From the NCBI GenBank assembly GCA_002989075.1, contig PSQN01000006.1, positions 1,178,001-1,242,000 on the forward strand: DNA of 64,000 bases. The letters run 5' to 3'. The DNA comes from Arthonia radiata (taxonomy: Eukaryota > Ascomycota > Arthoniomycetes > Arthoniales > Arthoniaceae). Both the position numbers and the translations under genes were made by a program. Shown here piece by piece: positions 1 to 13,891 of the stretch (positions are counted from its first letter, which is position 1; the number at the start of each line of letters is the position of its first letter). A model generated the notes under the pieces. The model was not told the DNA's origin and made no database searches. It saw nothing but the letters and a program-made list of their open reading frames with translations.

Positions 1-107
1 GCTACAGAGCTGGATTCTGGACGGCGTTTGCGTGGATGGTGGTGACTTGTGCGGTCGGTGCATTTGGACTTAGGAAGGTTGGCAAAGTTGGATTGAAGAG
101 AGACTGA
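1..107 (+). CDS. MFS transporter, C-terminal end (partial)
   Basis: Reading frame 3 is open from the window edge to a TGA at 105-107 and gives 34 residues. They contain one hydrophobic segment (FWTAFAWMVVTCAVGAFGL) followed by a basic tail ending GKVGLKRD. This is the usual look of the last transmembrane helix and cytosolic tail of fungal drug/proton-antiporter MFS proteins. The rest of the gene lies to the left of the window, so subfamily and substrate cannot be judged. Base composition is normal and shows no RIP, although the RIP-mutated block begins only about 210 bp downstream. The family call rests on this short tail alone. Confidence 0.6.
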   Translation, partial: YRAGFWTAFAWMVVTCAVGAFGLRKVGKVGLKRD

Positions 108-320
108 CGGTCAGTAGTGAGAATATGTATTGACTAGTATATTCTTAGTCGCGTTCCGTTACGCAGGCTGTAGTTGCAGACAAGCCATGAATTTCCACCC
201 CTTTGTAAGAGTAGGCAATGCTGAAAAGTATGCACACAGAATTAAAGTAGCTGGAAGAAGACCTGCTTTATTTGATATATACGATGGACAGGTGGCCGAA
301 CACTGCCAAGCCTTTCTATA
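108..320. other. Short unmutated spacer between MFS gene and AT-rich block
   Basis: About 210 bp of ordinary composition. A 63-codon open frame runs through it (130-321, non-ATG start, first ATG at 187) but its product matches nothing I recognise. It ends exactly at the first base of the terminal inverted repeat, so it may be the remnant of something cut by the insertion, or simply the 3' flank of the MFS gene. Confidence 0.4.
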
Positions 321-496
321 GGCGCCCACAACTACCGACTAGTCATAAACCCGACTAATCCTGCGTCCGCCTTTTAGCCTATTTTACTACTAATACTTAA
401 ATATACTAACCGTATATACAATAATTTCTATTATTTCTAGGTAAATGTAGCTATAGCTCTTTAATATTAATAAAGCCTAGCTTTAGTAGTAAAATA
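321..496 (+). repeat. Left terminal inverted repeat of element X
   Basis: Pairs with 41984-42158. The outer 98 bp match except for a handful of positions, nearly all C/T or G/A differences, with the left copy the more AT-rich. The inner part is looser and ends in a shared block around AATAAAGC.TAGCTTTAGTAG (469-489). Confidence 0.8.
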
Positions 497-766
497 GAGT
501 AGCTAGCGGTACGCTGTTGTTAGTAAGCTATATAAGCGCCTATTAAACTACCTAATATATAAGATTATAGTATAAACGTAGCTAAATTATAGTATACTTA
601 TACTACTTACTTTAGTAAATAACGCTGTTATAATTATTAATTATATATATTATATATATTATTATATTTTACCTTAGAAATAATAATATTAATTATTTTA
701 AAGTTAAGATTATTAATATATATAATACTAATTATTTAAATAAATATATTTTAAAGTAGCTTCTTA
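497..766. other. Element X body, left fragment
   Basis: AT-rich, RIP-mutated sequence with no readable frame. It ends with the TSD TCTTA (762-766) of the solo LTR that follows. Nothing else is recognisable. Confidence 0.5.
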
Positions 767-976
767 TATAACGCTAGTCGCTGGAAGAACAGAACTAAGG
801 CTAACGTACCTTATATGCTTATCGACCTTAATAGTAAGTATTTTGTATACTAGAGACTAAAAGATAGAAGAAGTAAAATAAATTATAAAAAGTAAGAAGG
901 GCTTAATTAAGTAGATAGAAGGTAAAGTATATTACTTAAATATAGTTAAAAAACTTGTATTTAAAATGTTAAGTTA

Positions 977-1172
977 TATAATGCATAAACGTTCCGATAG
1001 CGAATTAGAACGGAATATTGCCTATTTGGGAAGGCTGCAATTCTGGAAGGATATCTTTCCTCTAGTAGACGCATTCCTTTCTAGTCTCCTTAATAATTAG
1101 CTTAAATACTAGTAAGACCTATTTAGGTCCTTTTTACTACCTAACTGCTCTCTACCCTACACTTAAATTACA
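977..1172 (+). repeat. Gypsy-3 5' LTR
   Basis: 196 bp, the same length as its partner at 14710-14905 and alignable without gaps by eye. The pair differ mostly by C/T and G/A. Preceded by the TSD AGTTA. Confidence 0.85.
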
Positions 1173-3004
1173 TCCTAATTATTCTAAACCTACGAGAGGG
1201 GCGGCCGGCAGTTAGATACCTTATTAACGTTACTTAGAGGTTAACTCGGTATAATTAAGTATAGCTAAGACTCTATATACACGTTAAAATAAATAATATT
1301 AAAATTAATTGATGGCCGGTGCTAACAAGTACTATGTTCGAAGAGAACGAGTAAGGAATTAAGCACGCAACGATAGTTACTTTATATCCGCCGTATAAGT
1401 AGAATACAGAGCGTAGCAAAATATAGCTAACGTCGAAGAAGACTAAAACCCTTATATAGAATCTAGCGACGACAATAAGTAAGAAGGCTTATAAGCCGGC
1501 AAACAGACGCTAAGTAAATTGTAAACTAAGAAGAACGATAGTCTAAATTAAAACAATAACAACAATAAAGGGGCCTACTAAGGCTTTAACCGTAAAGAAT
1601 CCCTTTTTAGCGCCTTTTTAAGCGTTAAGGTACGAAAGCTGAGACAAGAACTACTAGCATAGCAGTAGCAGTACACTATTAAGAAGCTTAAGCTTAAAAA
1701 GCAAATGCTTGAAGTTAAGCTTTAGTCTGTTTGTAATTTAAAGGCTGATAGTAAGCGGCTATAGAGCAATTTAAGCCTTTAAAGCTAAATTAACGAGCTT
1801 CTTAAGAAAGAGGCGTCTAAGCTTAAGAGAGCTATAAGCTCTATAGACACTCGATAGACTTAAATCATTAAAAAAAGATTTTAAATAGCTAATATATCGA
1901 ACTCCGACAACGTTTATATTATTATTTAGTACGTTTAAAGACTCTTTAGAGACCTAGTAGATAGATAGCAAACTTATACCAAAGAGAATAAAAAAAAGAC
2001 GTCGCTTTACGTATAAGCGTACTTTAAAGAATAGATAATAGAATATATTGTCGACTTAGCTATAGCTACTACAGCTAACGTAGAAAAGTTCTTTATATTA
2101 ACGTAGAGTTTAACGTAGAAGCTCGAGGACTTTCTAAGCTTTTTATAGAACAAAGAAACTAAGTTGCTAGATAGCAAGATACCGGACCTAAATTAGGCCG
2201 CATTTTACTATACGCGCTTATCTTTATAAATTAAGGCGAAGCTAATTAAGTAAGGTCTTTTAGAAAACCTACTTAAAGATATAAACAAGCTTCTAAAGAA
2301 AGTTTATTAATATATAAATATTGATCGTAGTGTATCGTAGAACGCCCGCAATACTAATATAAACTAAGATCGCTCTAATAGCGGATTAAATACAAACTAT
2401 AGCGGTTATAACGCTAGAGCATTCTTATAGAGGTCGGACCGCGGACGAGACAGTTTATACCGAGAACGAGGCAACTTGCTAGTCCAATAAAGAAACAATA
2501 GCTCTGCTGTATAGAGGCAATTAGAGTCGATATATAGTAAAACAAATATTACCTGCTTTATATACAATTAGAAAGGGTATTATACTACTAAATGTACTAC
2601 GCTCTAAACTAGTATTAATTTAACGTTAGTTAGACGGAGAAACGATAGACCCCGAGAGTAAGCTTCGCGTCTCTAAAGCTTAAGGCTGTTAATTAACAAC
2701 AAGAATAAATTAAAGTCTCGGTACAGCTAAATAGGTCGCCGCAAGAGATTCTTATGCTAATAGATTCTAGTACAGAGATTAACCTTATTAATTATTATAT
2801 TGTGCTTAAAAGAGAATAGCAAAAATTCTATAGAGTAAAGCTTCTGTATATTAAGTTCCTTAATAAAAATAAGCTATAGCTCTACAGCGCTTATAATATA
2901 AATATAACTATAAGAAATATATATAAAGAGGAACGGTATTATCAACTCTACCTATATTTAGCTAACTTTATAGGATACAGCCTCGTCTTAGGATATCTAT
3001 AGCT

Positions 3005-3499
3005 TGTTAAAGGAGGGTGCAGGGAAGAAGAAGGATACTACTACAAAGAGTAGAAAGACGAGACCAGCTTGAGACTAGTACAATACTCAGGCTTGTTACA
3101 GGTACAATACTTAGTAACAAAGAGAAGCTGTTGTTGTGTTGTCTGTCTTGTTAGCTAGAATCCTCTAGAGGGATCCTAGCTTATATATCTAAGTCTAGCG
3201 GCCCGTACAGGACTTACTAGATATCTGTTCTTTTGATAGGGGCCAGATAACCTGTAACTTACCGCATAAGACGGTAATTCCGTCTATCTAAAACTGTTAG
3301 TTTCTAAGTCTATTCCGTGTTGTCTTAGACTACGGGCCAGTTGTCTAGGGCGGGTCGTACAATGCTCCTTTTTGTCCTAGGCCCGACCCTTTAGGTAAAA
3401 GGCTTGTTCTATTCTAGGCCGAGACAGCTGGTAGGACCTGTCCAATACTCCGGGCCCCTGGGGGTTCCGGCTAACCAGCTAGTTGGTTAATTTCCAATA
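3005..3499 (-). mobile_element. Solo Copia LTR inside Gypsy-3
   Basis: About 495 bp, matching the 507-509 bp LTRs of Copia-1 and Copia-2, and flanked by TSD TAGCT (3000-3004, 3500-3504). It sits between the protease and RT regions of Gypsy-3. It keeps many more C/G bases and CpA/TpG steps than the other copies (for example around 3421-3480), so it is probably one of the youngest insertions in the block. Confidence 0.85.
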
Positions 3500-6400
3500 T
3501 AGCTTAAGCAAGTTGAGCTTCGACTTAGCTGAGCAATAAGAACAATCGCTTGGAAAAACCTTTCTACGCTCAAAGAACGGATAGCAAGAGCTAAATCTGT
3601 TAAGATTGTTAATAAAGACGTAATTTTAGTATATTTATAAAGAGGCGAACAGTACTATTCTACGATTCTATAGATAAGAGTAGATAAACGTTATAAGTAT
3701 TAAATAGCGGTCTTATTAGACGTTAGTTCGCCGCTAAACTAAACTCTAGATAGCGAGCCTAAGAAAGTAGAGAAGCGAGATAAGCTTTCTTCTTAGTACG
3801 CTAAATATAAAAATATCTTTTCTAAAGAACTATCGAGTAAGCTTACGCCGCTTAATAAGTATACTTATAAGATTAAACTTAAGGATAGCATAGAACCTCT
3901 ATATAAGCTAATCTACCCTATATCGTAGAATAAGCTAAAGACGCTCTGAAAGTATCTAAATACTATAATTAAAAAAGAATAGATACAACCCTCTATTAGT
4001 TCGGCGGGTGCTCTAGTTCTGTTTATACTTAAGGCAGATAGATTGTTGAAACTATATATTAACTACTACGATTTAAACAATATAACTATAAAGAATCGCT
4101 ATGCATTGCCGCTAGTCTCTAAGATTCTTAATCGCCTGTAAGGCTCGAAAGTATTTACAAAGCTTAATCTTTATAATGTCTATTACCGTATCTATATTTA
4201 TAAAGGAGATAAGTAAAAGACGGCGTTTTGTATCCGATATAGGCACTATAAATATCTAATAATACCTTTTAGACTAGTAAACGCCTCTACTACGTTCTAG
4301 GTATATATCTATAAAGCTATAGGCAATCTTATTGATACCGTGTATATCGTTTATATAGACAATATCTTAATTTTCTTTAAAGATAAGGAAAGCTATAAAA
4401 GCTATATTAAAGAAGTCCTGCGAAGGCTCTATAAATAGAGTTTATTTATAAAGCTGTCTAAGTGTTAATTTTATATTACTAAGGTTTCTTTCCTAGGGTT
4501 CACCGTAAGAGTCGATAATATCGAAATAGACCTAAAAAGGGTACAGACTATAACTAAATAGTTAGTTTCTACTATCGTAAAGTAGATTCTATCCTTTCTA
4601 AAATTTATAAACTTCTATCAGCAATTTATCTACGGATTTGGCTGCATCGTAGTACCAATAAACGTACTAACAAAAGACATTAAGTTTATCTAGAGCAAAG
4701 CTCAATAAAAAGCTTTTAAAGCGTTAAAGCAAGTCTTTATAAATATACTAGTACTAACATACTTTGACTTAGTACTATCGATCGTTTTAATAACTAACGC
4801 ATTAGACTTTATAATAGTAGGCATTCTACTTTAGCTAAGAGGAGATAGCCGATTACTATTGCTATTAAATATTAACTTAGACTTGTTTATACTAAATATA
4901 GCGGATACCGCCCGGACTAGTACTAATAACAAGGCAGATATATATCTATATCCGGTAGCGTTCTTTTTAAAGAAATTTGTAGACGCTAAGCTAAGATATA
5001 ATACCTATAACAAAGAGCTTATAGTAATATAGACTAGCTTTAAGCACTAGTACTATTACCTTATTAGTATATAGTATTTAGTAAAGATTGTAATAGACTA
5101 CAATAATCTATAATATTTTATAATAATAAAAGTATTGTCTCGCCGATAGGCGCGCTGGATAGAAGACCTGTTAGTATTTAACTTTAAAATACTATACCGT
5201 ACGAGTAGCAAGAACCTAGCAGACGTACTATCGCACCGTTTAGATTATAAGAATTTACATAGAGTAAAGAAAGATAGCGCTAACAAGATATTACCGAGCC
5301 TATAGTAGAAGCTTAGAAGAGGTGCTGCTTTGCCTAGTACTGTAAAAGAGCCCTTTAGCCTAAAAGAAGGTATAATTGCTGTCTTAATTATATTACTTAA
5401 AAATTAGTTTAAACACTATTAGCGGTTTAGCTACTAATTTAAAACTCTAAACGCGACTGTAGCTTAAATCGAGAATAAATTAGAGTTAAATACAGACCTT
5501 ATATAGGACGCTTAGAAGCGAAAAACGTGTCTGTCTTTCTCTACTAATATAGAGTCTTTTTTAGTAGCTCTCGTATTACGAGTTAAGGTAGTTGTAGCTA
5601 CCGCTCTCAAAATAGCTTACAATAATACTTCTTAGGATCTTATAACTTTAATCCTTAAAGTTTAGTAGAGAGACGCTTTTATAAAGCAGAAAGTATTAGA
5701 GTTAAAATTATTGGCTGAGACTAAAGGTCAGTAGAGTAATAAAACGGTAATAGATCGCTATTAAGCTGGTACAAGAAAGCGCCGTACAAGTCGAATCGAC
5801 TTAGATACCCTAATAGGGCCCAACTTAAACTTTAAGTCTCTAAAGTACGTAGAATAGTTAGTCGACAGCTATAAATTGTTGCGTTAAGATAGTAAAATTT
5901 AGATACTAAAATACTCTATGTTAAAGCTTAAAATTATAAGCAGAAATTATAATAATAAGCTTGCTAGTTACTTTAAGGTTAAAAAGACCCTTAAAATTCT
6001 AAGACATAAATATACGTAAAAAAAAGATAGCAACGTATATTAAGAACTTTGTTGCTAAATATAATATATACTAACAAACAGCCGTAAAGAGGTATAAGCT
6101 ATACAGCGAAATAGTAGCGATATCGGTCTCAATTAGCTTCTTTAAGGACCTATCTTTAAACTTTATTGTTAAACTACTAATAGTTCTTTTAAAGAACAGA
6201 GACACTGTTAATTTAATTCTTATAGTCGTAAAACGCTTCTCTAAGTTTATAATCTATATTTTAGTTAGTAAAACTATAGATGCTATAGAGCTAATAGAAG
6301 TGCTTTACAAACACTAAACAAAAACGTTAAGATTCTCAAGAAACCTTTTGTCTAACAGAGAATTTATGTTTACTAGCTTATATTAGAGCACCTTTTACTA

Positions 6401-8403
6401 GTATTTAACTGTAAAGCGAAGGTTAAGTACAGCATTTTACTCTTAAACTGATAACTAAACCAAGCGCTAGAACTAAAAGCTTAAAAACTACCTATATATC
6501 TATATCTCTTAGAATTAAGATAATTAGTATAAGTATCTAAAAGAAGCTACTTTTACGTATAATTTAAAAGTTTATTTATTAACAAAAATTTTGCTAATTA
6601 AATGTATGTTTAGTTACGTTATAGACGTACTAAACGGCGCGCTGCCGCTAGATTGGTACTACACCGTAGTTAAGCTAAACAACCTTTCTGTCGGTAAGAA
6701 CACCTTCTATTAAGAAGAAAGGTAGTCTAAACTAAAACATTCTATAGCAGTTAAGTATATAGAAGAACGCCTTCTCTGCTAACAAGAAATAAAGCAGCAG
6801 CTAGAAAAAGCTTAGCGTCTATAGATAGAATAGTATAATACTAAGTATACACTAAAATACTATGTAGTAGATAACTTAGTGCTGCTATTGTTAAAGAATC
6901 TTAAGATAAAGAGGTTAATAAAGAAGCTCGACGATCGAAGCTTAGAACTATTTAGAATCCTTAAGAAAGTAGGTAAACAAGCTTACTAGCTAGTACTACT
7001 AGACTCCTACTATATCTACTCTGTCTTCTATGTATCCTTACTAGAGCTATATCGCCGTCGGCCTGATATAAAACTGTCTGGTCCGGTCGAAGTCGATAGT
7101 AGTAAAGAATAGCTTATTAAGGCGATTTGCTTTAAGATTAAGAATAAAGACTAGTATTAAACTAAGTAGCAGAGATAGTTAGAGGCAAATAATATAATAA
7201 AGCTGCGGATATATCTTAAAGACTCTAACGTCCTTAAGAAATTTAAGAAGCGTAAAGACGCTAAGCCGAGAGACAAGCGTCTAAGATAAACTAGACAATA
7301 TAGATAAAAAAGAGCTATAAGTCTATATAATTAGTCTACGATATAACGTTAAAGAGAAGGTAAATTACTTTAAGTACAGTTTAGAACATAAAATTAGTAT
7401 AGTATTAAACTTTAAAACTATTTATATATAATTATAAAGCTTAAGCTATAAGAAAGCTAAAATAAGACTTGTATAGGAAGAAAATATAGAACTATTCCGA
7501 TAGGCCAAGAAAAACTACTTATATAGACTAAAACCCTAGTTAAACAAAAGACAGAAAACTACAAGAAGACTACCTAAACTAGCATCGAAGTTAGTACGGA
7601 TCGGCAATATAATACTACTTAATCCAGCCGCGACTATCATTAATACAGTTCTAAATCTAATTAATTAGACCTATTAAAGCTAGCTTATAAGGGGTCTTAT
7701 TTATAGACGGCTAAGGGTTATATAACCCTATATTAGAATCGAAGCTCTAGCGTAGCATCTTAATACGCTTAAAATCGTTAGTATCGGCCTACTCGACCAA
7801 CTTAGTGCCCAGACCGCGCTATTAGACCTATAGCTAAACGTAAAAGGCGCAAAGCAGAGTAAGATAGTCGTTATAGAAAGACTTTTTGTTATTTTAGACG
7901 TCCTCGCTAGAGGTTAAGAAAAAGTTAGCGCGTACAAGAAGGTTATAGATACGTTTTTATTAAGCAAAAACCTAGTATACGTTAATATAAGGTTAATTAG
8001 TATCTAAGATAAGGAAGTATTAGACTTATTATCTTATACTTATCTTCTAACCTCTTAATATTAGTACAGCGAGTATACTTAACGTACTATTCTTTAGGCT
8101 ATTTATAGGTCTAATCCTTATAATACTTAAAATTAAAGTTTGTAGAAGAACTACTATATACAGCTATATTGCTAAATAAGGTCTTTATATAACGGTAGCA
8201 TACTAAGACGTAAGCCTCTAGCTAAGGCTAAATTAATATAAATACGGCACAAAAAGCGGGATTCGAGGAGATAGACCGGCGAGACTTTATAAACGACTCG
8301 GACTTATAAGCAGTACCGCGGTAATAAGGAGAACAAACAATTTTGTTATTATTAGAGTCGTCTTTATAGACGTAATACTTTTAATAAGCTAAAATACTAA
8401 TAT

Positions 8404-8685
8404 TTAGACTAAAATAAAGCAATAAGAGATAGTAGACTTATAAGAAGTCGTAAAAGTTAAAGATACGCTATCTAGTTTAAAAGAGTATAGACTAGAAAAA
8501 GCTGCAGATAATTTAGAAATTAGTAAAGCAACCTTAGAAGCTTTCTTCTTACGAGCGTTATAAAGAAGAGCTTTAAAATTAATAGCGGCTTTAGAGTCCT
8601 TAATACTGCAAGTTAAGCGGTAAGTTAGCGCTTTAGAAGAGCTCGCTTTAGCAGCAGGTTTATTAATAGAGTTAAAATCTAACAT
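8404..8685 (-). other. 93-codon open frame in Gypsy-3 3' segment, probably chance
   Basis: A Lys/Ser/Ala-rich frame of 93 codons lies antisense to Gypsy-3 pol, between integrase and the 3' LTR. Long frames are rare here because RIP creates TAA/TAG, so it stands out, but no domain is visible. The plus-strand reading of the same bases is also rich in Leu, Lys, Glu and Ala, so the conserved strand, if any, is uncertain. I regard it as fossil sequence. Confidence 0.2.
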
Positions 8686-8991
8686 AGTAAAGATTATAAA
8701 GGCAAATTAAAGGCAATCTAACATTAAATTAGCTATAAACTTATTACTTAAAAAGAAAAGTAAAGACTTACTAAAGAAGAGAAGCTTGCAGACTAAGTAG
8801 AAGAGTATAATAATATTAAAGAAAGAAAGAGAAAGTTTAAAAGAGTAAGAGCCTTATTTTATATCTATCGTTAGATACCGATAATAAAGCTTCTGCCTAT
8901 AGATACTAATATAGAAGCAAAGAAGCCTATTTATATAGGTTATTACTACCTATAGAGGCAATTTATTGGTAAAAGTGTATATAAGAGTATT

Positions 8992-9499
8992 GTTAAAAAA
9001 GGGTGCAGGGAAGAAGAAGGATACTACTATAAAGAGTAGAAAGACAAGATTAGCTTAAGACCGGTACAATACTTAGACTTCGTACAGGTACAATACTTAG
9101 TAGCAAGGAGAAGCTGTTGTTATATTATCTGTCTTATTAGCTAAAATTCTCTAGAGAGATCTTAGCTTATATATTTAAGTTTAGCGGCTTGTATAGAACT
9201 TACTAGATATCTATTCTTTTAATAGGAGCTAGATAACCTGTAACTTACCGTATAAGATAGTAATTCTGTCTATTTAAAACTATTAGTCTCTAAGTCTATT
9301 CTATATTATCTTAGACTATAGGCCAGCTATCTAGAACGGGTCGTATAATGCTTCTTTTTGTCCTAGGGCTGGGCTACTAGGCAGGACCCTTTAGATAAAA
9401 GGCTTGTTCTATTCTAAACTAAGACAGCTAATAGAATCTATCCGATACTTTAGGCCTCTAAAGGTTCCAGCTAACCAGCTAGTTGGTTAATTTCTAATA
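8992..9499 (-). repeat. Copia-1 3' LTR
   Basis: 508 bp, with partner at 13892-14400. The purine run just inside it on the minus strand (near 9500-9515) fits a polypurine tract. Confidence 0.85.
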
Positions 9500-9544
9500 T
9501 ATTCCCTTAATTGACTAGTTGTTTTAGCCAGATTATAAGCTAAT

Positions 9545-9769
9545 TTAAGTTCTAAACGTTAGTATTTTAGCTAAGTCGATCGGTTTTGTTAAACCGTCTG
9601 CTAATTGTTTCTTTATAGAAACGTATTTAAGCTCTATTTGGCCTGTCTGAACGTTTTCTCTAACATAGTAATACTGTATATCAATATGCTTAGATTTAGC
9701 TCGGAAGGTAGGGTTTTTTGTAAGTTCTTTTGCTAAATTGCTGTCGGTAAGTAACAGTTTTACCGGCAA
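9545..9769 (-). pseudogene. Readable C-terminal fragment of Copia-1 pol (RNase H end)
   Basis: A surviving 74-codon frame contains the motif KYVSIKKQLADGLTKPI, the hallmark C-terminus of Copia polyproteins. It lies just upstream of the 3' LTR in element orientation, exactly where that end is expected. It is only a piece of a fossil polyprotein. Confidence 0.85.
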
Positions 9770-12700
9770 AACCGGGGTCTCCGGTCTAATTTAACTGGCT
9801 TGCCCGAGCAAATATATGCTTGCCTGGTGCGTTAGAGCCCGCCGAGTCTTTTTATCCGCAGACTTTTTAAAAGTACCCGCTAAAACGGTAGTAATCGAAT
9901 TTTCTTCGAAAATCCCGGACAGTTCGGTAGCAATTAATCCAATAAATAACTGTTCCTTTATAGCTTTTTTAAGGGCTATATATTTAGCCTTATAAGAGCT
10001 TAAGGCGACCGTTTTTTGTAGCTTCGAATTCTAGCTAAGGGCTCCGTTTCTGAGTAGAAAGATATAGCCGGTAGTCGATCTCCTGGTACCGAGGTTCTCC
10101 CCTCAATTTGCGTTATAATAGCCGGTTATACCGTTTATTAAGGGAAATTTATAGTATAGGCCAAGGTTAGGAGTTTTATCTAAGTAAGCCTAAAGGCTAC
10201 TTAAAACTCTCTAGTGCTTCTTACTAGGATTCAATATATACTAGGCTAGTAGATTAGTTGTAAAGGCAATATCGGGTCTTGTCTTTGTTATTAGATACAA
10301 AATCGATCCAATTTGTTGCTAATAATTAGAAATATTGGCACTGCTAGCTTAATTAGGATTCGGTGTCAATTTTGAGTCGACGGGTTGCGGTATTTTTCCG
10401 GGCATTCGGCCGTTTTCCTTCGAGTATTTGGTTAAAATTTTAGCTAAATAAGTCGACTAGTCTAGGCGAATTGTTTTTGCCGGGCGATCTCGAGTAATTT
10501 TAATTTCTAGAAACTTATTAACGTCTTCTAAGTTCTTAACTATAAGAGTCTTATTTAGTTTCTAGTAGATTCTAGAGATTATTTCGGTAGAATCGAATAT
10601 AGCTAATATATTGTCTATATAGACAATTAAAATTGCCTGCTTTTTAGTTCTTCGAATATAAACCGACTAATTGGATACTAGAGGTTTAAAACCTATGTTC
10701 CTTAGTAATTCTTAAAGATAAGCTTTCTACTATCGGTCGGTCTGTTTCAGACCGTAAAGGGCTTTCTTTATTCAATATACTTTATTAGTTCCGTTAGATA
10801 GGCCAGTTAGTTGCTCGATATAAACAATCTTATCTAACTTTACGTTAGAATAAGCTAATTTTACGTCCTATTACTTTATTTTCTAGTCTTTCTCTACTAC
10901 TAAGGCTAATATAAGCCGGTAAATAATTAGATTTACTATATTTGCAAAGGTCTCTATAAAATCGAGGTCGGATCTTTGCTGGCAGCCCTTAGCTATCCAG
11001 CGGGCTTTAAAAATCGGCTCGCTCTTTAGAGGGTACTTAACCTTTGGTATTCAGCACCCTTTTAGCGCCTTTCTACCCGGCGGCAGCTCGGTTAATATCT
11101 AGGTTTCTTAGTTAGCTAGCTCTTTAAGCTCCGACTATATTGCGTTTAGCTAAGAAGACTAATCCTTAGATACCCTTATTTCTTTTAAGTTATTAGGCTC
11201 TTTAGTAACTGCGACTAAGGCCTGTTTAGCGTATTGTTCTAGATTATTGTAGAACTCGTTAAACTAATTTTTGTCGGCGTTTTTGTATATAAAATCTATT
11301 TTCTGGGCGCAATCGATATCTACTCGGTCGAGGTCTTCGGTACTTCTATAATCTAACTCGGTAGAAAGGTTAGACTCGTCTAGAGCTCTAGTTTAGTATA
11401 GTTCTTATTTAGATTTATCCGCTAGTTATTAAGATATAGAGAGGGTATACTGTTTCTTATACAGAGAACTTCCTTTTTTATCGGGAGGTACCTCTCTATT
11501 ATCTTAAGAAATAGTGGTCGGATTTAGCTCATTTTTGAACTCGACTTTTAGTTGTTCTTCGGGCTCTTTAGAAATACTTTTGGTTAATCGATTAACTATA
11601 GATCCCTATAGGTTTCAAATAAATTTTTCTTCTTAAACATAGACGTCTCTTCCTCAGTAAACCTTCCGGCTATTAAGGTCTAAGAGCTTATATTGGTTTA
11701 ATTCGTAGTCTATTAGGATATAGATAGTTACTCTAGCGTCTAGTTTTTTTTAGTTTAGGTTCTTTAAGATAAGTAACTGAGCCCTAGATTTTAATAGTAC
11801 TAACATCCGGTTTTTTGCCGTATTTTACTTCGTACGGGGTAATAAACCCCAGTAATCCGGTATAAGGGGTCCTATTATAAATATAGATAGCTGCTTTTAA
11901 CGCTTTACCCCAATATATCTAAGGTAGTCCGGCGGTATAAAGCATTGCTCGAACTTTACTAACAATTGTTCGGTTAAAGCGTTTAGCTCGTTTATTTTGC
12001 TAAGAGGTATATAGTACAGATATTGTTAGAATAGCTTCTTTTTGTTCTAGAAGCTGTTTTATTTAGCCTTCCCGATATTCTTTTGCGTTGTCTAAGTATA
12101 GTCTTTTAAAAGGATACTCGGACTATATTTCTTTCTGAGTAATATAGATAGATAGTGCGTCGAAAACCTAATCTTTAGACTATAGTACCTTAGTAGTTAT
12201 ATACTAGGTTTTATTGTCTATAAAGCTAGTAAATAATTGACCTTTAAAAGGGGTTTGCGGTATAATTAGCCCGCAAATATCTAAGTAGACTTTTTCTAAA
12301 TAATTAGCCAATTTATCTAGAGTTTTTTAGCTAACTTTAGCCGTTACCTTTGCTTTAAAGCAAATTTAGCAATTATCTTCTAATTTGTCCGAATAATCTG
12401 TTCCTAGAGCAACCTTTTTAAGCTGTTTTAAGGCGTTTTCGCTTATATATCCTATCCGTTAATATTAAAGGTCAGTTTTTAAAGAAATAGTATAGAGAGA
12501 TTGAACTATATTAATAGTCTAAGCTTCTATTACAATTAGACCGTTAATATACTGTCTCTCGGTAGTTAGTTGTCCGGCTCAATCAACTTTTAGCTTGTTT
12601 TAGCTAAAAGTTATCTTATCTCCCCTCTTTCTAAGTTTATTAAAGCTTAGAAGGTTAATTCTAAATTTCTTAACAAACAAAACTTCGTTTAGAACAATTA

Positions 12701-13875
12701 TTTTATTCTTAAAGAACAGTTTTGCTTTGCCTGTCTATAAGGCTCGAATTAACTTTCCTCCTCTTTAACGAATAATTCGGTTAGTTAGCCGGATATCCGT
12801 TAGAAGATCAATATTCGAGTAAATATAGCTTATTAAGCTTATATCGAAGATCTAAGAATTAGTAAAGTAATTAACTCTGTTTAGTAATGCTGTAAAGCAT
12901 TCTTCTTCTTATAGATTGGAACTATATACAGAAAATATTAAAAAATCGGTGTTTTTGGAGCTTTTATTAGAATTTAGCTAGAAGTTTAGATATTTTTTCT
13001 AACAAGTTGCCGGTTTATACCCCTTTTTGTTATAAAAGGAGCATTTTTCTTAGTTTTTACTTAGAGATTTTAATTTTTCTCCGGTCCTTTACGTCGATTT
13101 ATTGTCTATTGCAGTAAATACCTTTTCTACTGGGGTACTACCGCGGATTCGGCGAGACTCGTCTATAAGTTAACTAAATAAGTCCTATAAACTTATATCG
13201 CTAGTTGTTTGCTAGTAGCTTTAGCTAATAATAGCTACCGTATGCTTATATTCGGGGGTCAGATTATAAAGGATGTAGGTAGCTACCACCTTGTTAGATA
13301 GTGCTAGTCCTTAAGTTACTAAATCGTCCGTTAATTGTCTAATTTTAGTAAGGTAAAGCTTAAGGTTTTTTACCTTACTAAGTATAGTGCTAAAGAGCTC
13401 CTTACAAATTAGAAACTCGGAACTAAAACCTTTCGATTTATATAACCTTTTTAGGCTATTCTAAAGCTCTAGAGAGTTATAAATCCCCTTTATTTAAATA
13501 AAGGAACCGTCCTCTAGAGTTAGTTAAATAAGGGCTGCTACCCTTGTCGACCGTTTCTAACGGCTAGCTTCGGTAATATCTCTAGCTAAATAGCCGGAAA
13601 AGGGGATTATAATATTACTGTAGCTCTTTTTAGTTAAAACGGCCTCTATTTAAATCGACTAAATGTTCCAATTAATCGAGCCCTTGAGTTTAGAAATCTT
13701 ATAGAAGGAGTCCATAGCCGAATATATAGTCGGAGATTTCCAGAAAAAAAAATGAAATTCTGTTCTAATAGTTAAATTTGACTAAAAATTTAGAGTCGAT
13801 TGGTAATACGATCGTTTAGAGGTGCCAATAGGTAGAATATTTCTTAAAAAGAAAATTTAAAAGGAATTGGTACTA

Positions 13876-13891
13876 ACCCGGGCTCATAACC
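13876..13891 (-). other. Copia-1 primer-binding site, initiator-tRNA anticodon type
   Basis: Directly next to the 5' LTR on the minus strand lies GGTTATGAGCCCGGGT. It is complementary to the anticodon arm of initiator tRNA-Met (which contains GGGCTCATAACC), not to a tRNA 3' end. Drosophila copia is known to prime from a 5' half of that tRNA. The equivalent site in Copia-2 begins at 17990. Confidence 0.7.
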
